Below are positions 1 through 8,809 of a stretch of DNA of 37,941 nucleotides, in pieces. Location of the stretch: NCBI GenBank assembly GCA_022695795.1, contig MU404107.1:255261-293201 (forward strand), given 5' to 3'. The position numbers and the translations under genes were made by a program. Each line of letters begins with the position of its first letter. Position 1 is the first letter of the stretch. The stretch is from Biscogniauxia marginata. Its lineage: Eukaryota > Ascomycota > Sordariomycetes > Xylariales > Xylariaceae. Under the pieces are notes generated by a model. It was not told where the DNA came from. It saw nothing but the letters and a program-made list of their open reading frames with translations, and searched no databases.

Positions 1-185
1 ATTAATTAATTCTTATAATTTTTTATAATTTTAATTATTAAAAAATATTTACGCGACATTAAAATTAATTAATTATTATTATTATTTAAATTGTTTTTTA
101 ATTTTGATTTTTAAAAATTAAAAATCTTTTTTATATTAAATATTTAATCTTTTAACATGTAAATTAAATTAATTAAATTATTATA
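1..185. repeat. Truncated copy of the long-TIR element seen at 21892-24261
   Basis: The first ~185 bases align by eye with the left inner arm of the 2.4-kb TIR element (about 21935-22110): the same order of an AT-rich run, a degraded ACGCGACATTAAAATTAATT-like block, a TATT-rich block and a TTTAACATG/TTTAACATA boundary. The outer terminus is outside the window, so this is a partial copy cut by the window edge. Base changes between the two copies are mainly C/T and G/A, as expected from RIP. There is no readable coding sequence. Confidence 0.55.
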
Positions 186-357
186 TTTTCCAAGTAATAT
201 AAATATATAAAAATAAAAAAGAAGGTGATATATTAATAATGAAAATAACTTGGCTTTAAAGCTTTACTAAGGCTCCTTTTTATAAATTTAATCTTTATAT
301 AATGTTATATCTTTTATCGTTTTATATTACCAAGTTAAAACCTTGTTAATTTAAGAT
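186..357. repeat. Dispersed AT-rich repeat, copy 1
   Basis: A stretch running through AAAGCTTTACTAAGG and a TATAAATTTAATCTTTATAT block recurs in the same orientation at about 6410-6560, and its second half recurs at about 5955-6037. No termini, TIRs or reading frame were recognised, so the class of element is unknown. The copies differ mostly by transitions, consistent with RIP. Confidence 0.45.
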
Positions 358-362
358 AAATA

Positions 363-818
363 TGTGACGAACCTCCTTGTGTGTTCCTAGTTAGCTAACT
401 TTATAAGTGAGTATATACTAGGTTTTCTTGTTTTAAAGGTAATAATAAATTAAGGTTAATTTAAGAGATTTATAATATCTTGTTCGTTAAAGAGATTTCA
501 AGGTATTCTCATTATAATATTAAAAAGTAACTATAGTTTTAAATTAATAATTAAAAAACAAATAACTAAATACATAAGAAACTTTAATTTATTTATACCT
601 GTTTTTCTTTTTTTATTATTAAATAAATTATTAAATTTTTATTTATAATTTAATAATTTAATAATTTATTTAATTATAAAATTATAAATCTCTTATTTAT
701 AATTTATTAATTTATTAGATTTTTAAACGGCGTTCTTTTTTAATTAAGCACTTAACGGCGCTTTTTTAGTTACGTGATTTATATGTGACACATATAAAAA
801 AAAAGGAGATTTGTAACA
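363..818 (-). repeat. 3' LTR of the Ty3/gypsy element
   Basis: This LTR is 456 bp and begins TGTGACGAACCTCC and ends GGAGATTTGTAACA. It is the 3' LTR because the element reads on the minus strand. Compared with the partner LTR at 4413-4793 it carries roughly 75 extra bases, chiefly an AT-rich expansion around 610-715. Near its right end it has the block AAACGGCGTTC...TTAACGGCGC and a TCACGTGA-like site (here decayed to TTACGTGA), both shared with the partner. Confidence 0.9.
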
Positions 819-1019
819 TTATTTTTTCCCTTTGAGAATCTTTGTCTTTAAAAATAAAAAAGATTATAATTTAAAGTTTTTCTTTTTTATTAATAAGTTT
901 CTTTTTATCCTCTTTTTATTATGTTTTACTATGTTATAAAAGTTTATAAAAAGAACTTTAAAGCTTTTTATCGTGTCGATAAACAAGTTAAAAATAAATT
1001 GGTTTTAATAGATTTAATT

Positions 1020-1440
1020 ATTTTTAAAGGTTAAAAAGAAATACCTTGTTTTTATTGCGATTATAACGAAAAAAAATATATTACCTCAAAATATTTTAAC
1101 CATTATAATAAGTATATTTAAATAAATCGCATTCGATGCGATATTTTTAAAATCTTAAAAAGTAATATAACCGAAATTACTAAATAATTTTAAAAAATTA
1201 AAAATGAATTAAAAGAAGTTAAAATCCGTTTAAAAGCTATAATAAATCGTGTTTGTCGCTTTTATATTTAACGCCGTCTTTAGTTTAAAAAGCTTAAAAA
1301 ATAATTACGCGTAGTTTAAACTCTATTAAGAAGTTAAATCGTATCGAGCGTAAAAAGGAGAAACAAAACCGTCTTATTAAAAAATAATAACGTATAAAGG
1401 AATTACTATATTAATTCGAATCTAAGTAAGACGTACTTAT
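1020..1440 (+). pseudogene. Degraded antisense accessory ORF with a cysteine-pair motif
   Basis: Read on the plus strand, opposite to the retrotransposon genes and between the integrase tail and the 3' LTR, a single frame starting about 1036 gives IPCFYCDYNEKKY, then a NRIRCDIF block, then a helical Lys/Glu/Leu-rich stretch (KNELKEVKIRLKAI) and a basic tail. Several TAA/TAG codons interrupt it, each explicable as CAA/CAG changed by RIP. This layout (CxxC, second Cys cluster, coiled-coil-like helix) resembles short Cys-rich proteins I recall as frequently predicted next to fungal gypsy LTRs. The function of that family is not known to me. The assignment rests on reading through stops, so it is tentative. 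Confidence 0.4.
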
Positions 1441-1479
1441 TTCGGCGGTTTTTCCCTTTTTCGACTTATCTTTTTTAAA

Positions 1480-2900
1480 CCTTAACTTACTCTTATAAAT
1501 CCTTTTAAACGATCCAGGTTTTATTAATAAAAGTTTTTAAGTTTAGTTGTTAGGTTTTTTAAGTGTTTTTTTAATAAATATTCTTTTTATTTAACTAAAT
1601 ATTATAACTAATTATTAATTTTTTTAAGTTTAAAATTTTTTTTATTTCGTACTTATTCGTTTTTTTTTAATCTTATTCCGGGTTTTTAACAAAGCGTTTT
1701 TTAATGCTAGTTTTAATAACGATATATAAAAAACTAGATATATTTTAGATTTCTTTAATAGTTTTAAATTATAATTGATATTCGAAATAACTTTCTCGAT
1801 TTTATATAGTTTTAACTTTTTAAACCTAAGTTTTTTATTAAGTCGTTTTATTTTAATTTAAGGCGTTTTTATTATTACGCTTTATCGTTAGCGGAGTAAG
1901 TAAACTATGTCTTTTCTTTTAAGAATTAGTCCTTTAATTCTTTTTTTGTTATAATACTTTGTTATTTTGTTTTAAATAAATTATAATTCTTTTTATAACC
2001 GTAATTATATTATTTAGACTTTTTCGGATAGTATTTCTACTTTCAAGGCTTTTATTTCGATTTTTAGCGCTTCCGTAAATTTGATTAATTATTTTTGGAT
2101 TTCTGCTTTTTAATTATATATTGCCTTGTATAGTAATATTTTTATATTCTCGTTAATCGAAGTATTATACGCTATTTAAGCTATTAATAATAGTTTTACT
2201 TAGTTAACATAGTTTCGTAAATATTATTTTATTATTTAATTTAGTTTTTTTATTTGTTCGTTTAATTAAAGATAATATGTTATAAACAACTTTTATTTAA
2301 CTTTTATTCGTTTTATTAAGTTAATTTAAAATTTTGACGTAAATAACTTGTTTTTATTTGAAATAATGCATTTTAATAATTTATGTTTATTAACATATTC
2401 TTTTAAAAAACTAAAAACTAATTATTTTACTATGTTTAACTCGTTAAATAGTAAGATATAAACATATTTCGTGAGTTTATTAACGATTATTTATATATTG
2501 TTATAAGGTACTCTTGTAATAAGGTCTTTTAACTTAGGGAGTTTCATTATAAAGTTTTATATAATCGTGTGCCACGCTTTATTAGGTATTTAAGTTAATT
2601 ATAGTAATTTATATGGTTTATATCATGATGCTTTAACTTTATTATAAACGTTATAACTCTTTATAACTTTTTTAATTGTTTATTATATCTTTAAAAAGTC
2701 AAATTCTTTTTAAAGTCGTTTTATCGTTTTAAAAATTCCTTAGTAACTATGTAAAAAGTATTTGTGGAATTCCTTAATAAATTCGTTTTATATTTATTTT
2801 AATATATAAACCTTTTCCTTATACGATAAAAATTCATTACTAGATCCTTATTAAGATTATAATCGTTTTTCTTTTTAATTATAACTTTCCTTGAAACGTT
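1480..2900 (-). pseudogene. Ty3/gypsy integrase remnant with probable chromodomain-like tail
   Basis: On the minus strand, reading through RIP stops, the zinc-binding N-terminal part is at ~2800-2650 (HKYF...GIFKTIKRL). The catalytic core follows with KLPKLKDLITRVPY and a VNKLTKYVYI segment at ~2530-2440, then ISNKNKLFTSKF near 2390-2340 (family: SDRDxxFTSxF) and the YYPQTxGQTERLN-like segment near 2310-2215. Downstream, ~1700-1500, a degraded YLIKWKGY-like stretch suggests a chromodomain, which would make this a chromovirus. The catalytic Asp residues appear as Asn or are disrupted, the expected result of G-to-A change. The frame is not open anywhere for long, so this is not functional. The chromodomain call is weaker than the integrase call. 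Confidence 0.75.
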
Positions 2901-2939
2901 ATTTCTAGTTTTTTATGTTAATTTATATATAAGCTAATA

Positions 2940-3306
2940 TGTAATGAACCTTCTTATGTGTTCCTAGTTAACTGACTTCACAAGTAAATATGTACTAGGT
3001 TTTCTTGATTTAAAAGTAATAATAAATTAAGATTAGTTCAAGAGATTTATAATGCTTTATTCGTTAAAGAGATTTTAAGGTATTCTCATTATAATATTAA
3101 AGAGTGATTATAGTCTTAGATTAATAGCTAAAGAACTTAGAAATGAATGACTAAATACAAAGGAAATTTTAGTTTACTTATACTTCTTTCTCTTTTATAC
3201 TTCTTATAGTTCTTTTTACTTGATCTTGTGATCTCGCAGCGATCCTAAGATCACTTAAAAGACACCACGTGACCTTAGGTCACGTGATTAAAACAGGGTT
3301 GTAACA
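2940..3306 (-). repeat. Solo LTR nested in the gypsy element
   Basis: This 367-bp LTR starts TGTAATGAACCTTC and ends GGTTGTAACA. It is flanked by the perfect 5-bp duplication TAATA (2935-2939 and 3307-3311). It belongs to the same family as the outer element but has a different 3' half, containing CCACGTGACCTTAGGTCACGTG. That half still holds many CpA dinucleotides and is therefore less mutated. It sits between RNase H and integrase of the host element. No internal region remains, so it is the product of LTR-LTR recombination after insertion. Confidence 0.9.
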
Positions 3307-3589
3307 TAATATAACTAATTTATTACTTTGTTATTTAAACATTTAAACATCTCTTTTATTAATTTTTGATTTATAATTTTCTTTTTTACTAAAAAGATTT
3401 ACTTAAATGTTTTCCTTTCCCTTAATATAATAGATTTTAAAATTAAAATTAAATAAGAAGATTATTTAACATTTATGTTTTTAATTAAGTGTTTACGTTA
3501 TTATAAATCGTGTAAAGTTTTTATAGTTTAAATAAATAAATATTAATAAGTTCTTTGGTTTTATTAAGTTATAATTCTTATTCTTTTAA

Positions 3590-4025
3590 TACTTTAATAA
3601 TTATTAATAGTTCTTTATTATAAATTTAATAATTTAATTTAGCACTATATAATGCCTTGGATAAGTACGCGACTAGATACCATTTTTTATTGTTTTTTAG
3701 TTACTTTAAGACTGCTTCGATAGCGAAATCTAAGGTGTTTATCCTTAGTCGTTTCTTCTTATTTTTATTTAGAAGTTTACATATAACTTCACTAGTTACA
3801 ACTTCCTTTAGCTACTAAAAAGCCTGTCTGGCTTTTTCAGTGAAATGGAAAGCTTCTCTTGTTTTCGCTAGGGTAGTCAATTCCGTCGAGAAGCTGGGAT
3901 ACCATGAGAACCTTTTATTCCTTAATAGTAATTATTCCGTGATAAAACTGTAAATAGGTTCCGGCCTAAATCAAAAATCCTTTTAAATTACTCGACCCAT
4001 TATATTTACTAAGTATAATTAGTTT
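3590..4025 (-). pseudogene. Reverse transcriptase C-terminus and RNase H remnant (Ty3/gypsy)
   Basis: The minus-strand translation reads (with stops) YPSFSTELTTLAKTREAFHF, EKARQAF, LKEVVTSEVI, then INTLDFAIEAVLK and WYLVAYLSKAL...AKLNY.IYNKELL. This matches the Ty3/gypsy thumb/RNase H order: PLTELTxK..F.W....AF..LK, then DASDFAIGAVLxQ, then PVAYxSRKLxxAExNYxIxDKELL. The first catalytic Asp of RNase H (DASD) reads N-T-L-D here, so it is altered. The segment retains more C and CpA than its surroundings and is the best-preserved coding remnant in the first 13 kb. The N-terminal RT core (YxDD) is not recognisable upstream. Confidence 0.8.
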
Positions 4026-4412
4026 AAAATATTTTATATTGAAAGTCGTTATATTATTTTCGTCGTTATTATTTAAAAGTAGCTTTAAATATTTATTTTT
4101 AAGAGGTAAAGGCTATTTTATTTATTTATTTTTTTTTTTTTTCTTTTTCCTTAGACAATTTTTTTTACTAAGCTTTAAAGGTATCCTTTTAAGGCTTTTT
4201 TTAATTATAATTATAATTAATTCCTTTAAACCTTTTTATTATACCGTAAAAAAATTTAAAATTTTCGTTTAAAAGCTTATTAATTATTATTATTTTATTT
4301 CTTTCTTTTTTGTTGCTTTTTAGTTTTAAGGGGCATGCTTATCTTAGAATAGTTCGACCGAAAGTCCCTTTTTTTAAACTAATATTAAACATTAATTAAA
4401 GAGCTATTAAAA

Positions 4413-4793
4413 TGTAATAAACCTCTTTATATGTTTCTAGTTAACTAACTTCACAAGTAAATATATATTAAGTTTTTTTATTTTAAAAGATTTATAATAT
4501 CTTATTCGTTAAAAAGATTTCAAGATACTTTTATTATAATATTAAAGAGTAATTATGATTTTAAATTAATAATTAAAAAACGAATAACTAAATATATAAG
4601 AAACCTTAATCTATTTATACCCTTTTTTTCTTTTTACTATCAAGTGAATTATTAAATTATTAATCTTTTATTTATAATTCACTAATTTATTAGATCTTTA
4701 AACGGCGTTCTTTTTTAATTAAGCGCCGTTAGGCGCTTTTTTAGTCACGTGATCCACACGTGACACACATAAAAGAAAAGGAGGTTCGTAACA
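4413..4793 (-). repeat. 5' LTR of the Ty3/gypsy element
   Basis: This LTR is 381 bp, starts TGTAATAAACCTC and ends AGGAGGTTCGTAACA, followed directly by the AAATA duplication. It contains AAACGGCGTTC...GCGCCGTTAGGCGC and TCACGTGATCCACACGTGACAC near the end, better preserved than in the partner LTR. The size difference from the partner shows indels since insertion as well as RIP transitions. A primer-binding site next to it (around 4390-4412) could not be assigned. Confidence 0.88.
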
Positions 4794-4798
4794 AAATA

Positions 4799-5338
4799 CC
4801 ATTAAAAATGATTAAATGTTATATTAAACGTGGTTTTATAAATTTATATAATTATTAAAATTTTATATATAAATCACTTTTATAACCTTTTAAAATTAAA
4901 ACAAAAAAATAATAATAAATAAAATTCATTATAATTATTTAAAATTTAAATTATTAAATACATTTTTATTTATTATATAAATATACGTATTATAATTAAT
5001 TTAATTATATATATTATATTGTTTTTACTTAATTATTACTTTTTTTCGAGATCTTTTTTTATTTTTAATTATAATATTATTTTTAATATTAAAAATCTTT
5101 TTATTTATAATTACTTTTTTTAATTCTACTTCACTTATTAAAAATATAATTTATTTTATAATAAAGCTATATTATATATAAATAATAATTCATTTTTATA
5201 ATATTTATAAAAAACCTTTTTAAACCTTTTTAACTTTATTTATAATAAAGTAAAATTATATTAACACCTTATAAATTATTATAAGTATTTTAACTTTTTA
5301 AAATACTTAATTTATATTAAAACTTAAATATATATATA
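4799..5338. other. AT-rich RIP-degraded DNA, no gene
   Basis: A 540-bp stretch of almost pure A/T with CpA nearly absent. No termini, open frame or recognisable domain were found. It is most simply an old repeat degraded beyond recognition. Confidence 0.6.
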
Positions 5339-5340
5339 TA

Positions 5341-5776
5341 ATATACTATATAAGCGAATAAATAAAATAAGCTCGCGAATGAAATAATTTCTTATATAAA
5401 ATCGACTTTTTCGAAAATTCATAGCTTTACGCGTAGAAATCAGAAACGTCTTGGGCCTTTTTTTTTTAGTTATATAATTATATAGTCTAATTAAAATTAA
5501 AATGAAAAAATAATAAGTGAAATATATAAAGAAATACGTAAAAAGATCTATACATTTTATTATAATTTTAGTTTTTACGCGTTTTTTTTCGTGTTTTTTA
5601 GTATTAATCTTTTTGATTTTTATTTTAATTAAACTATATAATTATATAACTAAAAGAAAGGTTCGAAACTTTTCTAATTTTTACGTATAAAGTTATGAAT
5701 TTTTGAAAAAGTCGATTTTATATAAAAATTTATTTTATTCGCGAGCTTGTTTTATTTACTCGCTTATGTAATACGT
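5341..5776 (+). mobile_element. Foldback/MITE-like element, copy 1
   Basis: This is a 436-bp element flanked by TA (5339-5340, 5777-5778). Its two arms of ~170 bp are imperfect inverted copies of each other: TATAAGCGAATAAATAAAATAA... against the reverse complement of ...TTATTTACTCGCTTATGTAATACGT. The arms are separated by a ~95-bp centre containing AAATATATAAAGAAATACGT and TTTTAGTTTTTACGCG. Five copies of this design occur in the window. TA target choice and terminal inverted repeats fit Tc1/mariner-type mobilisation. There is no coding capacity. Confidence 0.85.
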
Positions 5777-6409
5777 TAATAATTTAAATAATTATAATTT
5801 ATTAAAACTATTTATATTGTTTTAAATTTACTATTATTATATTAATTTAAATAATTATTTTAAATATATATTTTATTTCGTTAAAATTATATATATTTTT
5901 TCTTTTTAATTTTTAATTTTATAATCGTTTTATATATTAATTTAAATTTTTATATAAAGCTTTTTTATATAAACTTAATCCTTTATTTTACTATATATAT
6001 ATTATACCTTTTATTATTTCGTATTAAATATCGACAACGAAAAATCGTGTTATTAACCTTAGTAAATCTTATATATATTTATATCTTAATATATTAATAA
6101 TATTCGTATTCTTGAGACTTATTAACGTAATGGAATTTCGAGGTAGTCGGCGAGAGGCGTAGCTTAAAAGAGGTGTTAAGAAACGTCTTTGATCGTATTT
6201 TAACGAGCGAGTTTATAAGGTTCTTGTCATGTCGAGTATAAAAACTTCGCTAACATGACAATTCTTTGTAAATAAATTAATAAATACCGCTTTATATGTT
6301 GTAAATATAAAGACTTTGCCGATATAATAAAATAAAATAATATATATTTAGTTAAAATAACGAGCGTTTAAAAACTTAACTTTTAATTAATTTTAAAAGA
6401 TATTACTAT

Positions 6410-6560
6410 TTAATATAAATATATATAAAGTATAAAAAAATGTGATAAATTAATAAAAAAGGCCTTAATTTTAAAGCTTTATTAAAACTCTTTTATATAA
6501 ATTTAATCTTTTATTTTATTATATATATGTTATACTTCTTATTATTTTATATTATTATTA
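6410..6560. repeat. Dispersed AT-rich repeat, copy 2
   Basis: Same orientation and order as 190-340: a TATAAAxATA-rich lead, TTTAAAGCTTTAxTAAxxCTC, then TATAAATTTAATCTTT and a TTATATTATTA-like end. A partial third copy lies at 5955-6037. No flanking duplication was recognised. Confidence 0.45.
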
Positions 6561-6819
6561 TATAAAATTAATAATTTAATTTTTTAATTTTTTAATTAAT
6601 TTTATTTTATATTTATATAATAAGAGATTTATTATTATAATTATTTATTTAAATTAATAAAATATTAAATGATGTTTTTTAAATATAAAATTTTATAGTT
6701 AATCGTATAAATATATTATTATTTCGTTTTTATAATATTATATAAAAAACATTATAAAATATTATAAAAAAAGGTTTCAAAGATTATATAATGTCGCTAA
6801 TAAGGGTATTTATAGTTAT

Positions 6820-6990
6820 AAATAATAAATCTCTTTATAAAAAGGTTATATAATTACGTTTTTTTAATAAAAATAATTAACGTTTATATATAAAGAGCTT
6901 TTTACTTATTTTAAGTAAATAAAAAAATAAACTTATTTAAAATTTATTTATATGTTTCTTAATTTTACATTTATAAAACTTATAAGCCCG
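6820..6990. repeat. Direct repeat, copy A (partner 12839-13000)
   Basis: About 170 bp sharing AAGxTATATAATTACG, TATATATAAAGAG, TTTTTACTTATTTTAA and TTCTTAATTTTAC in order with 12839-13000. Differences are mainly transitions. The class of element is unknown. Confidence 0.55.
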
Positions 6991-8285
6991 GCGTTTTTAA
7001 TAATAAGATTAATTACGTTATTAATATTATAAAAACTATTTAAAATTTTTATATTATATTATTATTTTTAAAAATTACTTCAAAGCTATTAAATAACTTT
7101 ATTATGTCGTTAATAACTCTCAATTTACTCGCTTTTAACGAGATTTTTAAAAATTAAATTAAACTTATAAACCGCTTTTTTTAATTCTCGTAATATAATC
7201 GTTTACGTTATTACGTTATAAATCTTAATATTTAAAAGTATTATAATTTAAAAAACGTAAATGAAAAAACCTTTTAAAAAGTTATAATACTTTATAAAAA
7301 TAAAAATTAAATAATTTTAACTAAATAATAAATATTAAAATTATAAATAATAACATAAAAATTAAAATACGAGTATTATAACTAATGGAAAACTTAAAAT
7401 TATAAATAAAAAGCTTATTACTTTATAAAAAAAGCGAATAATTTATAATGCCTTTTTATTAAACGGATTTTAAATAATTATTATTTAATTATAAAGTTTA
7501 TTAAATGTATTATCACTATTAAACACTTTATTAACGTCGAAATTACTTTTTAAAACCGTTATATTTATTATTATATAAAAATTATATAAAACAGCTTTAA
7601 AAAGTATTAAAATTATAAAATTAAATTATAAAAACTAAATTGTAACGTAATAAACAACTTATAACTTAATAAATATTTATAAAATCCTTAAAATAAAAAG
7701 AATAATCGTTATTAAAAACTTTTTAAATATAATTAATAAAGAAATCGCTTTAAAATAAGTTAAAAAAGAATATAAAAATCGTTAAATATAATACTTTATA
7801 AAAATATTTCGAGATTTAAATAAAAAGAAATAATTTTTATAATAATTAATAGTAATTTTAATAAATTTATAAATAATAATTAAAAAAACTTTTAAATAAA
7901 GCCGGCGTAATAAAAGTGTTAATTAAAATAAAAATATAACTATTTTTATAAATTTAAAAGCTTTAAAACCTATAAATAATCTTTTAAAAGATATTAAATA
8001 TTAAAATTTATAATTATAAATAAAGTTTTTAAATTATTAAAAAATTAAAAAGAAATTAAAATTCTCGCGTTAAAAACTATTACATAATAAGTTCGTTAAA
8101 ATAAAATTAAATAAAATTAAAAGTTATAAAGGATTTAATAATACTTTATTAAATAATTAAAAGTTTTTAATTCTTAGCTTTTTTATAAAGGCGACTTATG
8201 AAAAAAATAATAAAAATAAATATTAAAATAATTAAAAATACTCTTTATAAAGTAATAAAAAAGAATTTAAAGGATTTTACTTTTA

Positions 8286-8804
8286 TATAATGAACCTCCT
8301 TATATGTTCCTAGTTAACTGACTTTATAAGTAAGTACGTACTAGGTTTTTTTAATTTAAAAGTAATAATAAACTAAGATTAATTCAAGAGATTTATAATG
8401 CTTTATTTGTTAAAAAGATTTTAAAGTATTTTTATTATAATATTAAAAAGTAATTATAATCTTAAATTAATAGTTAAAAAACTAGAATAAATAACTAAAC
8501 ATATAAGAAATCTTATTTTTTTATACTTATTATTTTATCCTTTATTCCTTATAATTAGTATGTTAAATACCTTTAAATAAGTCTTATTTATACTTATTTA
8601 TTTTCTACTAGATATTGTTAGATAAGTCTTATCTACACTTATCCATTCTTTATTAAATACTGTTAAATAAGTCTTATCCATATTTATCCATATCACGTGA
8701 CAATAGGTCGCTTTCCTCTTCAGGATCTATGTCCGAGCTGAACGTAAAAAGAGTGAGAATAGTACCCTTGTCACTTGATTGCTTACCCTGGTTAGTTCGT
8801 GACA
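8286..8804 (-). repeat. Solo LTR with internal minisatellite
   Basis: This 519-bp solo LTR has a first base triplet mutated from TGT to TAT and ends GGTTAGTTCGTGACA. It is flanked by the perfect 5-bp duplication TTTTA (8281-8285 and 8805-8809). It shares its first ~200 bp with the other LTRs. Its second half instead carries about three copies of a ~56-bp unit (TAAATACxxTTAAATAAGTCTTAT...TTATCCAT) at ~8570-8690. It then ends in a well-preserved CpA-containing stretch (CACGTGACAATAGGTCGC...AGTACCCTTGTCACTTG). It is a subtype shared with 23312-23784. Confidence 0.9.
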
Positions 8805-8809
8805 TTTTA

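Larger units (their letters stand above)
363..4793 (-). mobile_element. Full-length RIP-degraded Ty3/gypsy retrotransposon
   Basis: LTRs at 363-818 and 4413-4793 share termini of the form TGTnACGAACCTCC ... GGAGGTTCGTAACA. The element is bounded by a perfect 5-bp direct duplication AAATA at 358-362 and 4794-4798, so it is one insertion. The internal coding order on the minus strand is reverse transcriptase/RNase H (~4020-3590), integrase (~2900-1900) and a probable chromodomain-like tail (~1640-1500), which is the Ty3/gypsy (Metaviridae) order. A purine tract on the minus strand (AAAGGGAAAAAAT, 833-821) lies directly inside the 363-818 LTR, as expected for the polypurine tract, and supports minus orientation. 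Reading frames are broken by many TAA/TAG codons from C-to-T change, so the copy is dead. A solo LTR of the same family has inserted into it. Gag and protease could not be located. Confidence 0.88.
5779..8285. other. 2.5 kb AT-rich RIP block, no gene
   Basis: Nothing coding is recognisable. The block holds two dispersed-repeat copies (5955-6037 and 6410-6560, like 190-340). A segment at 6820-6990 recurs at 12839-13000. A short less-mutated patch around 6105-6260 retains CpA/TpG and GC-rich motifs (CGAGGTAGTCGGCGAGAGGCG). The rest is severely CpA-depleted and likely an old transposon. Confidence 0.55.

Noticed and set aside
4039..4272. 77-codon plus-strand ORF rich in Phe, Leu and Ile
   Set aside because: Low-complexity translation of AT-rich RIP DNA beside the antisense-strand RT remnant; no domain, no start context, inside the gypsy element.
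363..4793. Interpreting the retroelement as an endogenous virus capable of infection
   Set aside because: No envelope-like coding region is visible and all frames are destroyed by RIP; it is an ordinary dead Ty3/gypsy retrotransposon.
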